DNA from: Clostridium acetireducens DSM 10703
Lineage (GTDB): Bacteria; Bacillota; Clostridia; Clostridiales; Clostridiaceae
Length of the DNA stretch: 64,000 nucleotides
Reading direction: 5' to 3'
Assembly: GCF_001758365.1 (NCBI RefSeq)
Contig: NZ_LZFO01000009.1
Location: forward strand, 1-64,000
Shown: positions 51,955-61,646 of the stretch, piece after piece
Layout: the number at the start of each line of letters is the position of its first letter
How positions within the stretch are numbered: the first letter of the stretch is position 1
The notes under the pieces: generated by a model
What the model saw: the letters and a program-made list of their open reading frames with translations, nothing else
What the model was told of the DNA's origin: nothing
The model's database searches: none
Position numbers and translations under genes: made by a program

Positions 51955-53088
51955 TTATAATTTATTACAATAGTACAAGGAAGAATTATTAATTAAAGGT
52001 AGCTTAATAATAAAAGTGGTTTTTTCATAATTACTTTCTATAGAAATTTCACCTTTATGCAAATTTATTATGTTTTTGGTAATTGCAAGACCTAGACCAG
52101 AACCTCCTGTAGATGTGGAACGAGATTTTTCAGCTCTATAAAATCTATCAAAAATAAAAGGTAAATCTACAGCAGGGATTGGTTCTCCATAATTTATTAT
52201 TTCTATAATTCCTATAGAGTTTTCTTTTCTAGTAACAATATCAATATACTTACTTTGTTTTCCGTATCTTATTCCATTATTAATTAAATTTTCAAAGGCT
52301 CTTGCTAATTTAATAGCATCACCATTAATGAAAAGTTTATCTTCTGAAAAAAAAGTTCTACATTCCATATTTAAATTTTTAAATTGAATTCTAAATTCTA
52401 AATATAGCTGATTTAATAGTTCAATTAAATTTACTTCCTCTTTTTTTAAGATTAAAGTACTATTTTTAGTTATAGTGTATTCAAATAAATCATTTATTAA
52501 TACATTCAATCGTTTTGATTTTTCATAGGCTATATTAACATAATACCTTAGTTGAATTTCATCTTTATAATAATCTTTATCAACTAAATCTAGATATCCA
52601 AGTATAGAAGTTAATGGTGTACGTAAATCATGAGATACATTTGTTATAAGGTCATATTTTGTTTGCTCAGCTAAGCGTTCTTCCTCCATTGATTTATTTA
52701 GTTTTTCAATTATTGTGTTCATATTTTTAGCTAATTTACCTAACAAATGATTTTCATTTTCAGGTATTTTTTTATCTAGATTACCTGTGGTTATATCATT
52801 CATGAATTGGTCAACTTCTACAAAGTATTTAATTTTTTTATACATAAATACATGAAGATAAATAATTAAAATTATTATCCAGATAGTATATTTCACATAT
52901 GTAAAATTAATATGGCTTCTAAGCATAAAAATTGCATCTTTGTCGTCAGGTGAATTGTTAACAAATAATATTAAGAAAATTTTCCATAGGGCAAAGAGTA
53001 CTCCCATAGATAAAATCGAAGATATAAAAATTAAAAATATATTTAAAAGTATTTTAAATTCAATCTTATAAATAGTTTTTGTCTTCAA
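51955..53088 (-). CDS. Sensor histidine kinase, VanS-like
   Basis: About 377 residues with two membrane segments (near 20-45 and 65-85) and a short outer loop, a HAMP region (FMNDITTGNLDKKIPENENHLLGKLAKNMN), the H-box NVSHDLRTPLTSILGYLDL, N-box ARAFENLINNGIRYG and G-box GGSGLGLAITKNI. It is close to VanS and other envelope-sensing kinases. TTG at 53088 (MKTKTIYKIEF) follows GGGGGGTTGG; an in-frame TTG at 53100 is inside that site. It overlaps the regulator gene by about 23 bases. No vanHAX genes are nearby, so vancomycin resistance is not implied. Confidence 0.87.
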   Translation of the reverse strand: MKTKTIYKIEFKILLNIFLIFISSILSMGVLFALWKIFLILFVNNSPDDKDAIFMLRSHINFTYVKYTIWIIILIIYLHVFMYKKIKYFVEVDQFMNDITTGNLDKKIPENENHLLGKLAKNMNTIIEKLNKSMEEERLAEQTKYDLITNVSHDLRTPLTSILGYLDLVDKDYYKDEIQLRYYVNIAYEKSKRLNVLINDLFEYTITKNSTLILKKEEVNLIELLNQLYLEFRIQFKNLNMECRTFFSEDKLFINGDAIKLARAFENLINNGIRYGKQSKYIDIVTRKENSIGIIEIINYGEPIPAVDLPFIFDRFYRAEKSRSTSTGGSGLGLAITKNIINLHKGEISIESNYEKTTFIIKLPLINNSSLYYCNKL

Positions 53089-53776
53089 TTTTATAGCCAA
53101 CCCCCCATACAGTGTGAATAAGTTTTTCGCCGTCTAAAGCATTATCAAGCTTGTCCCTAAGTTTACTTATATGAGCCATAACTGTATTATTTGATTGATA
53201 ATACTTTTGCTTCCAAACTCTTTCAAAAATTTCCTCTGCACTAAAAACTCTTTCAGGATTACTAGCTAAAAGATATAATATTTCAAATTCTGTTGAAGTT
53301 AAATTAATAACTTTGTTATATGCTGTTACCTTATGAGTAGATTTTATTATTTTAACAGGTCCTACAACTAATGTATCTTTATCAATTATATCCTTATCAT
53401 TTTTATCAAATTCATAAATTCTTCTAAATATAGTTTTAATCCTAACTACAAGTTCAAGTGGATTAAAAGGTTTAATCATATAATCATCTGCTCCATATAA
53501 TAAACCATTTATTTTATCGATATCTTGATTTTTAGCACTTAGCATAATAATAGGTACATTAAGTTTTTCTCTAACTTTTTTACAAACCTCTATACCATCT
53601 ACTTTTGGCATCATTATATCTAATATTATAAGATTAATATCAATACTACTTATTATTTTCAAAGCATCTTCTCCATTAAAAGATTTATAAATTTTATAAC
53701 CTTCATTAATCAAATAGATTTCAATAAGATTAACTATTTCTTTATCATCATCTACTATTAGTATACTTTTTTGCAT
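53066..53776 (-). CDS. OmpR-family response regulator, VanR-like
   Basis: A 236-residue protein: receiver with VDDDKE, phosphoacceptor in LIILDIMMPKVDGIEVCK and KPFNPLELVVRI, then a winged-helix domain (NLTSTEFEILYLLASNPERVFSAEEIFERVW, VMAHISKLRDKL, IHTVWGVGYKIE). Ribosome binding site AAAGGTGA. It is the first gene of the operon with the kinase. Its likely target is the TTAAGG array before 51204. Confidence 0.9.
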   Translation of the reverse strand: MQKSILIVDDDKEIVNLIEIYLINEGYKIYKSFNGEDALKIISSIDINLIILDIMMPKVDGIEVCKKVREKLNVPIIMLSAKNQDIDKINGLLYGADDYMIKPFNPLELVVRIKTIFRRIYEFDKNDKDIIDKDTLVVGPVKIIKSTHKVTAYNKVINLTSTEFEILYLLASNPERVFSAEEIFERVWKQKYYQSNNTVMAHISKLRDKLDNALDGEKLIHTVWGVGYKIEDKNYL

Positions 53777-54147
53777 AAATAATCACCTTTCTGTTAAATC
53801 ACTACTTTGTTTAGAATTATCTAAAGGGTTCACTATAAATAATAGCATAATCTATAAACAATTTATAGATTTTAAGTTTAGGCACTTAGTGTTAAGTAAA
53901 AGTGGACAGCAAACTGTTTTTTTGAAATAATTATTTATTGTTTATCGATAAATAATTTATGAAATACGTAAAAGAACTCATATAGATATTGTTTATAATT
54001 AAGCACATAACGTAAATTTTCGTAGGCAAGGTAAGTACTGCTTAATTATAATAAGTATTGATATTACTTTGTTTTAGAAAAAATTTCTTATGGAAAATTA
54101 TATGTTATAATACAATTTGTATATGAATTTAGAAGGGATGTGTAGTT
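53777..54147. other. 371-base intergenic region with small inverted repeats
   Basis: No gene seen. A 10-base hairpin AATTATTTAT/ATAAATAATT lies at about 53930-53958, and a perfect 11-base inverted repeat (53995-54005 with 54039-54049) encloses a 33-base loop. TATAAT at about 54107-54112 is the likely -10 of the following gene. AAGTGGACAGC near 53898 recalls some insertion-sequence ends, but no transposase trace is present. Confidence 0.4.
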
Positions 54148-55089
54148 TTGAAGCTGGGATTTATAATTTCAAAAAGTATAGGAGAAAAAAGAGTTCCTCT
54201 TTTACCACAGCATATAAAAGACTTTGAAAATGAAATTTATATAGAAAAAGGTTATGGAAAAGATTTAGGAATAGAGGATTATGAATATGAAAAAAAGGGA
54301 TGTAAAGTGCTTTCTAAAGAGAAAGTATTTAAGGAATGTGATGGTATATTTTCTTTGAAGGTTATTAAACCTGAAGATTATAAATACGTAAAAGAAGGGC
54401 AAGTTATATTAGGTTGGATACTTCCAGAAACTGCAGGAAAGGATTTTATGGAGAAACAAGCTATTCCTAAAAAATTAACTATAGTAAATTTAGATACCAT
54501 AAATCCTTGTGCATATTATCAAGATAAAATTATTCCTGTAAATTGGATTAAGAAAAATTTTATAAGAAAGAATAGTTATATGGCAGGATATTCTGCAGTA
54601 CTTCATGCTTTAATGAGCCATGGAATGTTGCCTAATTCCAATACTAAAGTAGCAATTTTAGGTGCAGGAAATGTAGCTCAAGGATCTTTTAATGCTATTT
54701 CATTATTTAATTCTGATATAAGAATGTTTTATAGAAAAACCATGAATGAGTTTTTAGAAGACATAGGAGAATATGACTTAATAATTAATGGAATACAAAT
54801 AAAAACAGGAGATAATATAATAATAACTAAAAAACATTTAGAAAAAGTAAAAAAGGGTTGTTTAATAATAGATTCTGCAGCTAATGAAGATATGGTTATA
54901 GAAGATATAAAATATACTAACTTAGAAAATCCTCTATACTGTAAAGATGGAGTTTATTATTATTGTGTTAATAATGCTCCTTCAATATTTTATAGGGAAT
55001 CTAGTAAAATTTTAAGTGAAGGTTTTAGTAAATATGTATTTTCTAAAGATATAAAGGCTTTTTTGGAGTTAAGAGTTGTGGGAGATTGA
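54148..55089 (+). CDS. ceo: N5-(carboxyethyl)ornithine synthase
   Basis: NADPH-dependent condensation of pyruvate with the side-chain amino group of ornithine (or lysine). At 313 residues it has the exact length known for the lactococcal enzyme. It also shares its pattern: MKLGFIISKSIGEKRVPLLPQHIKDFENEIYIEKGYG, GIFSLKVIKPEDYKYVKEGQVILGW, KNSYMAGYSAVLHALM and KVAILGAGNVAQGSF.AIS.FN.DIRMFYRKTMN. It belongs to the alanine dehydrogenase fold. TTG start behind AAGGGATGTG. Single gene between the VanRS-like pair and the riboswitch. Its role in clostridia is not established. Confidence 0.88.
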   Translation: MKLGFIISKSIGEKRVPLLPQHIKDFENEIYIEKGYGKDLGIEDYEYEKKGCKVLSKEKVFKECDGIFSLKVIKPEDYKYVKEGQVILGWILPETAGKDFMEKQAIPKKLTIVNLDTINPCAYYQDKIIPVNWIKKNFIRKNSYMAGYSAVLHALMSHGMLPNSNTKVAILGAGNVAQGSFNAISLFNSDIRMFYRKTMNEFLEDIGEYDLIINGIQIKTGDNIIITKKHLEKVKKGCLIIDSAANEDMVIEDIKYTNLENPLYCKDGVYYYCVNNAPSIFYRESSKILSEGFSKYVFSKDIKAFLELRVVGD

Positions 55090-55125
55090 CAGTTTTTTTG
55101 AATTTTCAATTAAAAAAATATATTC

Positions 55126-55154
55126 TTGACATTATTATAAAAATGTATGACAAT
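55126..55154 (+). promoter_or_regulatory. Promoter of the riboswitch-controlled cbiK operon
   Basis: TTGACA at 55126-55131 and GACAAT at 55149-55154 with a 17-base spacer, about 20 bases before the riboswitch aptamer begins. Confidence 0.65.
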
Positions 55155-55171
55155 ATAGGTAAAAGTAAATA

Positions 55172-55340
55172 ATGGGGTATAAGGCTTATTCTTAGAATAA
55201 TTAAAAGGGAAAGTGGTGAAAATCCGCTGCAGCCCCCGCTACTGTATACGGCGACAAATTCTAAAACCACTGGGAAAACCGGGAAGGGAGAAGGAGAATG
55301 ACCCGTGAGTCAGGAGACCTACCTTATATTTCGGCGATAA
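55172..55340 (+). ncRNA. Cobalamin (adenosylcobalamin) riboswitch aptamer
   Basis: Canonical elements in order: AAGGGAAAGTGGTGAAA near 55205, CCGCTGCAGCCCCCGCTACTG at about 55225-55245, ACCACTGGGAAA near 55267-55278, CCGGGAAGG, and the B12 box GAGTCAGGAGACCTACC at about 55308-55324. High cobalamin should switch off the downstream genes by premature termination. It is the only cobalamin riboswitch visible in the window. Confidence 0.96.
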
Positions 55341-55427
55341 GTCTTTCGGAGGGAGAGAAAATTCGTAAAATGTAGAAATTTACGACATAGAAAATTTTTG
55401 TCATGTTGTAAGTCTATTTTTTGCGTT

Positions 55428-55457
55428 TAAAGAGCTTCGAAAGGAGCTCTTTTTATT
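55428..55457 (+). terminator. Terminator of the cobalamin riboswitch expression platform
   Basis: Arms AAGAGCT and AGCTCTT separated by a short loop, followed by TTTTTATT, between the aptamer and cbiK. The region 55345-55427 holds alternative pairings (CGTAAA with TTTACG) that could act as part of the switch. Confidence 0.8.
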
Positions 55458-55487
55458 ATAAAATTTTATAGAAGGAAGGTATGAAAA

Positions 55488-56438
55488 ATGAAAAAATCAT
55501 TATCAATTATTCTTGCAGCAATATTTTTAACTATTGGACTTATAGGCTGCCAAAGTTCTAGTAAAAATTCTGAAAAGGACACTAAAGAAAACAAAACAGA
55601 ACAAACTACAAAAAATACTAAAGGAAAAAAAGCTATACTTGTAGTTAGCTTTGGAACAAGTTATGCTGATACTAGAAAAGCATGTATAGAAAGTACAGAA
55701 AATAAAATTAAAGAAACATTTAAAGATTATGATGTAAAAAGAGCATTTACATCTGAAATAATAATTAAAAAATTAAAAGAAAGAGATAAAATAAATGTAG
55801 ACAATGTAGATGAAGCTTTAGCTAATCTAGATAAAGAAGGCTATTCAGAAGTATATGTGCAACCACTACATATAATGCCAGGTGAAGAATATGACGGAGT
55901 AGTAGATTCAGTTAAAAAATACCAAGATAAAAAAGCTTTTGACAAGTTAGTTGTAGGAAGACCAATTTTATATAGAGAAAAAGACTATGAAATAGCTAAA
56001 GATGCTCTTATGAAACAAATCCCTAACATGAATAAAAATCAAGCAGTTATATTAATGGGTCATGGTTCAGCTCATCCAGGCAATGCTTCTTACTCTTTAC
56101 TTCAATATGTTTTAGAAAGTGGAAAAGCAAACAATGTATATGTGGCTACAGTAGAAGGATATCCTACTTTAGATAATGTTATTAAAAAATTAAAAGATAA
56201 TAATATTACAGAAGTTACACTTATGCCATTTATGTTAGTGGCAGGAGACCATGCTAAAAACGATATGGCAGGAGATGACAAGGATTCTTGGAAAAACATA
56301 TTAAAAAATGAAGGATTTAAAGTAAATATTTATCTTCATGGTTTAGGAGAAAATAAAGCTTTCCAAGATATATATGTACAACACGTAAAAGACTGTATTA
56401 ATGGAGACCCATTACTAGATCCAAAAAAAGATAAATAA
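55488..56438 (+). CDS. cbiK: Lipoprotein CbiK-family cobaltochelatase (sirohydrochlorin-type)
   Basis: CbiK inserts cobalt into sirohydrochlorin. This copy starts with a lipoprotein signal (MKKSLSIILAAIFLTIGLIGCQ, lipobox LIGC) and a low-complexity linker, then the CbiK domain: ILVVSFGTSYADTRKACIE, VYVQPLHIMPGEEYD, the metal-site His in LMGHGSAHPGNASY and TLMPFMLVAGDHAKNDMAGDD. The outer location recalls the periplasmic CbiK of Desulfovibrio. It could bind metal or haem outside rather than feed the cytosolic pathway; no other cobalt chelatase is in the window. Under the cobalamin riboswitch and 12 bases before the binding-protein gene. Confidence 0.9.
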   Translation: MKKSLSIILAAIFLTIGLIGCQSSSKNSEKDTKENKTEQTTKNTKGKKAILVVSFGTSYADTRKACIESTENKIKETFKDYDVKRAFTSEIIIKKLKERDKINVDNVDEALANLDKEGYSEVYVQPLHIMPGEEYDGVVDSVKKYQDKKAFDKLVVGRPILYREKDYEIAKDALMKQIPNMNKNQAVILMGHGSAHPGNASYSLLQYVLESGKANNVYVATVEGYPTLDNVIKKLKDNNITEVTLMPFMLVAGDHAKNDMAGDDKDSWKNILKNEGFKVNIYLHGLGENKAFQDIYVQHVKDCINGDPLLDPKKDK

Positions 56439-56450
56439 TGTGGTGATTAT

Positions 56451-57863
56451 ATGAAAAAAAAGTTACTTATAGTACTTACTTTATTAACATTTATTATTAC
56501 TTTTTCTGCTTGTACCAATAATAAAAACAATGCAAACAATGCTTATAAAATAGAAATTACTGATGATTCTGGTGAAAAAATAAAATTAGAAAAACCAGCA
56601 GAAAAAATAATTTCTCTTTATTCTGCCCATACTGAAAATTTATTTAGTTTAGGTTTGGATAAAGAAGTAATAGGTGTTTCTGACAAAGATGCTTATCCTC
56701 CACAAGCTATAGACAAAAAAACATTTAGCTATAAAGACGATGCAGAAAGTATAATTGGTGCTAAACCAGACTTAGTATTAATTAGACCTTTTATAGAAAA
56801 GACAAATCCTAAACTTGTAAAAGACTTAAAAAATTCTGGTATAGCAGTAGTATCTTTATATCCTAAGAGTTTTAAAGAATTTGATGAATATATTAAAAAA
56901 TTAGGAATTTTAACAGGAAAACAAAAAAAAGCAGAAGAAGTTTTAAAAGAATTTAATAAAGAATTAAAAGAAATAGAAAAAGAATCTGAAAGTATTAATC
57001 CAAAAGTGAAAGTATTTTTTGAGTCTACAGATACTAATTGTAGAACGGTAACTAAGGATTCCATGGCTGCTTATGCTATAAAATTAGCTGGAGGTATAAA
57101 TATAGCAGAAGATGCTAAACCTACTAGCAGTACATCTAGTATAGCTTCTTTTGGAGAAGAAAAAATTTTAGCAAAAGCAGATAGTATAGATGTTTATGTA
57201 GCACAAAAAGGTGCTATGAATGCAGGAGGAAATCCTCATGCTATATCTATAAGACCAGGTTTTCAAAAGATAAAAGCAGTAAAGGAAAAAAGAGTTTATA
57301 ATATAAATGAAAAATTAATATCTTCTCCTACTTTTAGGTTTGTAAAAGGTGTTAGAGAACTTCAAAGAATTTTTTATACGGATAAATTTGATAATATAGA
57401 CTCTTATAATAATGATAATTTAATTACAAAATCAGATTTAGCTCATATTATAGTAAAATTCAAACACATTGGAATATATTCTCCTACTACTAAATCCTAT
57501 GCAGGACGTAGAAATTCTCATGTATATGGTAGTTTTAAAGATGTAAAGCCAGAACATGAAAACTTTGATTATATAGAAACAGCAGTTATGGGTGGATATT
57601 TTGATGAAAAATCAGAAGAATTTTATCCAAATAAAAAAGTTAATAGAGAAGATTTAGCAAAAGTACTTTATATGTTAGCAGATTTACCTCAAAAGGATGT
57701 AGAAATAAAAGATATAGATAATAGTGAAAATAAATTAATTATAAAAACTATAGTAGGAAATGGTATAATGAATTTAGAAAATAATGAATTTAAACCAGAA
57801 TCTAATGTTACAGGAAAAGAAGTTTTACAAAGTTTAAATAAAATAAAACAGTATATGAAGTAA
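56451..57863 (+). CDS. BtuF-like substrate-binding lipoprotein fused to SLH domains
   Basis: Lipobox FSAC at about 19-22, then a class III binding-protein fold of about 280 residues (EKIISLYSAHTENLFSLGLDKEVIGVSD, AKPDLVLIRPFIEK, ISSPTFRFVKGVRELQRIFY). The last 150 residues contain S-layer-homology repeats: FKDVKPEHENFDYIETAVMGGYFDEKSEEFYPNKKVNREDLAKVLYMLADL and a third imperfect one. Riboswitch control suggests corrinoid or cobalt ligand. Fusion of the capture protein to SLH repeats would hold it in the wall as well as by lipid. The permease may be that at 28098. Confidence 0.85.
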   Translation: MKKKLLIVLTLLTFIITFSACTNNKNNANNAYKIEITDDSGEKIKLEKPAEKIISLYSAHTENLFSLGLDKEVIGVSDKDAYPPQAIDKKTFSYKDDAESIIGAKPDLVLIRPFIEKTNPKLVKDLKNSGIAVVSLYPKSFKEFDEYIKKLGILTGKQKKAEEVLKEFNKELKEIEKESESINPKVKVFFESTDTNCRTVTKDSMAAYAIKLAGGINIAEDAKPTSSTSSIASFGEEKILAKADSIDVYVAQKGAMNAGGNPHAISIRPGFQKIKAVKEKRVYNINEKLISSPTFRFVKGVRELQRIFYTDKFDNIDSYNNDNLITKSDLAHIIVKFKHIGIYSPTTKSYAGRRNSHVYGSFKDVKPEHENFDYIETAVMGGYFDEKSEEFYPNKKVNREDLAKVLYMLADLPQKDVEIKDIDNSENKLIIKTIVGNGIMNLENNEFKPESNVTGKEVLQSLNKIKQYMK

Positions 57864-57878
57864 TAAAGGAGAATACCT

Positions 57879-58706
57879 ATGAAATTTACTGCTTTTTATC
57901 CAGGAAGTTTTGGAGAAATAATACAAGGAAAATATAAGGGCAAGGATATATTATTATCCTGCCCTATAAATTTATATACTAAAGTATCACTATATGAATG
58001 TAAAAATCCCAAAGAAAAGTTTTCAAAATATAAAAGCAATATATTCTTAAAAAATATATTGAAGAATTGGGGTTACGAAAAATATGAAAAAAATTTAGAC
58101 ATATCTATAAAAAGTCAAATACCTTGTGGAAAAGGTTTTGCCAGTAGCACAGCAGATTTATGTGCTCTATACATAGCACTTACAAAGTTTTTCAACAAAG
58201 AATTCAATGAACAAGAGTTAGTAAAGCAATGCATAAAAATTGAGCCTACAGATAGTATCATATTTGATAAATTAACAGCATTTGAATATAAAAAAGGAAA
58301 TTATAAAGAAACTTTAGGAGATTATTTTAAATTTTACATTTTAGCTTTTGAAGGTGAAAACAAAGTAGATACTATAGAATTTAACAAAAGAAATATGCCA
58401 CCATTAAGTAATATAGATGATTTAGTAGAAATTTTAAAATATGCAATAAAAAATAAAGATATAAAAAATTTAGCTTTAGCTTCTACTGAAAGTATTATAA
58501 GAAATGAAATAAGATTAAAATATACTTTTTTAGAAGAAGTATTAAAATTAAAAAATAAAACTTCTGGATTAGGTATAATAGGAGCTCACAGTGGAAATTT
58601 ATTAGGAATAATATATGATGATATAGAAAAAATCAAAAATGCTATAAATTATACAAAACATTTAAATTTTTTAAAAGTATATGCAGTAAATACAATTCCC
58701 ATATGA
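57879..58706 (+). CDS. pduX: L-threonine kinase of cobalamin synthesis (PduX-type, GHMP family)
   Basis: Makes L-threonine O-3-phosphate, the substrate of CobD. YPGSFGEIIQGKYKGKDILLSCPI at the start and the GHMP ATP loop IPCGKGFASSTADLCALYIAL at about 87-107, then IEPTDSIIFDKLTAFEYKKG and SGLGIIGAHSGNLLGIIYD. It has 275 residues. AAAGGAGAA precedes the ATG. Third gene under the riboswitch, and its presence explains how aminopropanol is supplied. Confidence 0.9.
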   Translation: MKFTAFYPGSFGEIIQGKYKGKDILLSCPINLYTKVSLYECKNPKEKFSKYKSNIFLKNILKNWGYEKYEKNLDISIKSQIPCGKGFASSTADLCALYIALTKFFNKEFNEQELVKQCIKIEPTDSIIFDKLTAFEYKKGNYKETLGDYFKFYILAFEGENKVDTIEFNKRNMPPLSNIDDLVEILKYAIKNKDIKNLALASTESIIRNEIRLKYTFLEEVLKLKNKTSGLGIIGAHSGNLLGIIYDDIEKIKNAINYTKHLNFLKVYAVNTIPI

Positions 58707-58821
58707 ATTTATTACAAATTACTTAAAATTTTAACAAATAAAGTTATAATTCTATTAAAATATAATAATTTCAATATTTATTATATATAACATAAAAAAC
58801 ATGATATAATTGTGATAAACA

Positions 58822-58867
58822 GTAGCACAAAAGATAAATTTAATAAGCACTTTTGTGCTGTTTTTTT
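58822..58867 (+). terminator. Terminator after pduX
   Basis: Perfect ten-base arms AGCACAAAAG (58824-58833) and CTTTTGTGCT (58850-58859) with a 16-base loop, then seven T residues. A TATAAT at 58805-58810 just upstream suggests a short transcript could also start here. Confidence 0.82.
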
Positions 58868-58891
58868 ATGAAGAAAGGAGAAAATAAATAT

Positions 58892-61165
58892 ATGAAATTT
58901 AAATTTAATTTAAAATCAAAATTACAGTTTTATTTTATTATATTAACTATAATACCTTTAATTATATTTGGAGTTTCACAATACTATAATACAAAGATTG
59001 TGCTCCAAGAAATAGAAGAAAAAAAAGTACTAAGTATATTAGATACTAATACTAAAGAGTTTAAAAGCAGCTTAAATAATGTTGAAGAAAATTCTTATAT
59101 AATATCTCAAATGTATTCCATAAAAAGTTTTTGTGATTATAGTGAAAAGGGACAAATTGATGATAATATAAGAAAAAATGCTCAATATGTAATAGATAAT
59201 ATAAAAAGTTCTATGGAATATAAATATGATTCTATTATAATATATGATAAAAAAGGCAATGCTATATTATCTTCAAAAGATAATATAAAACATGAAAAAA
59301 ACACATATTCTAATAAATATTTTATGGAAGCTTTAAAAGGGAAAAGAGTTTGGGGAGAATTAAATGCTGAAAAAGATTTAGAAGAACAAATAGTACCTTT
59401 ATATACACCTATAAAAGGAAATAATGGAGATATAAAAGCAGTAATAACTGTAAATGTTAATTTTTCTACATTAATTAAAAATATAAAAAATATAAAAATA
59501 GAAAAAAGCGGATACGCCTATATTGTAGATAATGAAGGCAAAATAATATATCATCCTAAAAGCATTAATATATCCAATGAAAATTCAATAAATGATAATA
59601 AGGAATTACATAAACAAATAGCCTATATGGCAGAATATAAAGAAGGAAAAGGTTTTTATAAGATAGACGGAATTAAAAAATTTAATGCATACAAGCCTAT
59701 AGAAAATTGGTCTATAGCTATAAATGTACCAGTAAATGAATATATGAATCCAGTGTATAAAATAAGAAATACTTGTATTTTAATGATAATTATATTCATA
59801 ATTATAAGCTTTATATTATCAATAAGAATTTCTAAAAAAATAACAAAACCTATTAAAAAATTAATGTTGTTAATGAAAAAAGCAGAAAAGGGAGATTTTT
59901 CTGTACAAGCTGTAAAGGAGACAGAAGATGAAATTGGCGATTTAGTAGTAAGCTTTAATAATATGATAGAAGGACAAAAACAAGTTATAAAAACTATATT
60001 AGAAGTATCAGAAGAATTAGGAGCATCTTCAGAAGAAGCCAGTAGTGCCTCAGAAGAAATGGCAGCTAATGCAGAAAATCAAAATGCATCCATGGAGGAA
60101 CTTACTAATTCCATTAACGACATGAATATATCCATAAATGAAGTTACAGACAAAATAACTAAAATGGCAAATAATATAAACCATATAAATGGGAATATGG
60201 ATGGTATAGGAACTAATGTAAAAGAAGTTTCAGAAGATATACTAGGAACTTTTAAAAAATTTTCCCATATATCTAAATCTATAGAAAAAATGACAGCATC
60301 TATAGAAAGTGTATATAAAGATTCTCAAAATGCTTCAAAGGACGCAAAGGAAACAGTTTATATAACAGAAGAAGGCGGTAAAAAAATAAATAACATAGTA
60401 GATGAAATAGATAAAATCAATATTTCTGTAACGGAATTAACCAATACAATTAAAAATTTAGGAAAAGCAGCTTTGGAAATAGAAGATATAGTTGAGGTTA
60501 TAGATGATATTGCAGAGCAAACTAATCTTTTATCTTTAAATGCCTCTATAGAAGCAGCTAGAGCAGGAGAATATGGAAAGGGCTTTGCTGTAGTAGCTTC
60601 AGCTATAGGAGATTTAGCAGAAAAATCTAGTGAATCTACAAAAAATGTAGAAAATATAATAAAGCATATGCAAAATCAAGTAGAAGATTCCATAGAAACT
60701 ACAGATAAAGCAGTGGAAAAAGTTAAAAGTGGCATAAGCTTAGTAAAAAGTACAGAAAAAGTTTTAGAAAATATATACAACTCTGTAGAAAGCACAGCAG
60801 AACTTATGATACATATAAATGAAGAAACTAAAATTCAAGCTGAAACTAGTGAAAATATTAAAAATTCCATAATTAATGCCAATGAAATAGCTGTAAAAGT
60901 TTATGGGTCATTACAAGAAGAAACTAAAGATATAGAAGTGTCTGTAAGTAAAATCAATGAATTAAATGATTTATCTCAAGAAATTGCCAGCTCTTCCGAA
61001 GAACAAGCAGCCTCTAGCAATGAAATATCTATAATTGCAAACAATGTAGGTGACATGGCAAATGAAGTAACTTCTGCTTCTGAACAAGTAGCCTTAACAG
61101 CAGAAAATTTAGCTAAAGGTGCCAACAAATTAGTTAAAATAGCAGATAATTTTAAATTGCAATAG
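58892..61165 (+). CDS. Methyl-accepting chemotaxis protein with Cache-type sensor
   Basis: About 757 residues. First membrane segment [15 protein letters not shown] at about 14-28, an outer dCache-like domain of about 250 residues ([19 protein letters not shown]), second segment [22 protein letters not shown] ([23 protein letters not shown]), then a long coiled coil with the signalling tip [41 protein letters not shown]. The ATG at 58892 follows AAAGGAG. It heads a three-gene run with cheW and a short cheA, so the three probably form a dedicated array. The ligand is unknown; the neighbouring cobalamin genes are only a hint. Confidence 0.92.
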   Translation: MKFKFNLKSKLQFYFIILTIIPLIIFGVSQYYNTKIVLQEIEEKKVLSILDTNTKEFKSSLNNVEENSYIISQMYSIKSFCDYSEKGQIDDNIRKNAQYVIDNIKSSMEYKYDSIIIYDKKGNAILSSKDNIKHEKNTYSNKYFMEALKGKRVWGELNAEKDLEEQIVPLYTPIKGNNGDIKAVITVNVNFSTLIKNIKNIKIEKSGYAYIVDNEGKIIYHPKSINISNENSINDNKELHKQIAYMAEYKEGKGFYKIDGIKKFNAYKPIENWSIAINVPVNEYMNPVYKIRNTCILMIIIFIIISFILSIRISKKITKPIKKLMLLMKKAEKGDFSVQAVKETEDEIGDLVVSFNNMIEGQKQVIKTILEVSEELGASSEEASSASEEMAANAENQNASMEELTNSINDMNISINEVTDKITKMANNINHINGNMDGIGTNVKEVSEDILGTFKKFSHISKSIEKMTASIESVYKDSQNASKDAKETVYITEEGGKKINNIVDEIDKINISVTELTNTIKNLGKAALEIEDIVEVIDDIAEQTNLLSLNASIEAARAGEYGKGFAVVASAIGDLAEKSSESTKNVENIIKHMQNQVEDSIETTDKAVEKVKSGISLVKSTEKVLENIYNSVESTAELMIHINEETKIQAETSENIKNSIINANEIAVKVYGSLQEETKDIEVSVSKINELNDLSQEIASSSEEQAASSNEISIIANNVGDMANEVTSASEQVALTAENLAKGANKLVKIADNFKLQ

Positions 61166-61193
61166 CTTACTAATTAGGTGGTGAATAGATAAA

Positions 61194-61625
61194 TTGACTG
61201 AAAACAATCAGTATTTAGTTTTTAAATTAGACAAAGAAGCCTATGGAATAAATATTAAAGAAATTTATGAAGTACTTAGGTTAAAAGAAATTTTAATTAC
61301 TGAAATACCTAATGTTCCTAAATATGTAGAAGGCATAATAAATTTGCGAGGAAATGTAATTCCTTTAATAAATTTAAGAGCAAAACTAAAACTAGAAAAA
61401 AACATTATAAATAAAAAAAATAGAGTTATAATTGTAAATTTAAAAGGCAAAAAAGTAGGTATTTTAGTAGATAAAATATTAAAAATCTTTAATTTCCATA
61501 ATTGCAAAATGTTTTCTAGTTGTAGAGAAATAAAATGTAAATATAACTATATAAAAGGACTATATAAAAAACAAAATTATCAAATATTTATATTAAATAT
61601 AAATAACTTATTTGACATAAAATAA
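61194..61625 (+). CDS. cheW: CheW-like coupling protein
   Basis: A 143-residue CheW domain: QYLVFKLDKEAYGINIKEIYEVLRL, VPKYVEGIINLRGNVIPLINLRAKL and RVIIVNLKGKKVGILVDKILKI. It bridges receptor and kinase. TTG start behind GGTGGTGAA. It lies between the receptor gene and the short cheA, 28 and 21 bases from them. The C-terminal part is Cys-rich (HNCKMFSSCREIKCKYNY), which is unusual for CheW. Confidence 0.9.
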   Translation: MTENNQYLVFKLDKEAYGINIKEIYEVLRLKEILITEIPNVPKYVEGIINLRGNVIPLINLRAKLKLEKNIINKKNRVIIVNLKGKKVGILVDKILKIFNFHNCKMFSSCREIKCKYNYIKGLYKKQNYQIFILNINNLFDIK

Positions 61626-61646
61626 TATATAAGAGAGGTCAATTTT

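Noticed and set aside
51955-53776. Vancomycin resistance (VanRS)
   Set aside because: The kinase and regulator resemble VanRS in family only. No vanH, vanA/B or vanX genes are present, and VanZ at 38805 is far away.
53880-53960. Insertion-sequence end (AAGTGGACAGC)
   Set aside because: Only a short resemblance, with no transposase remnant, target duplication or matching opposite end.
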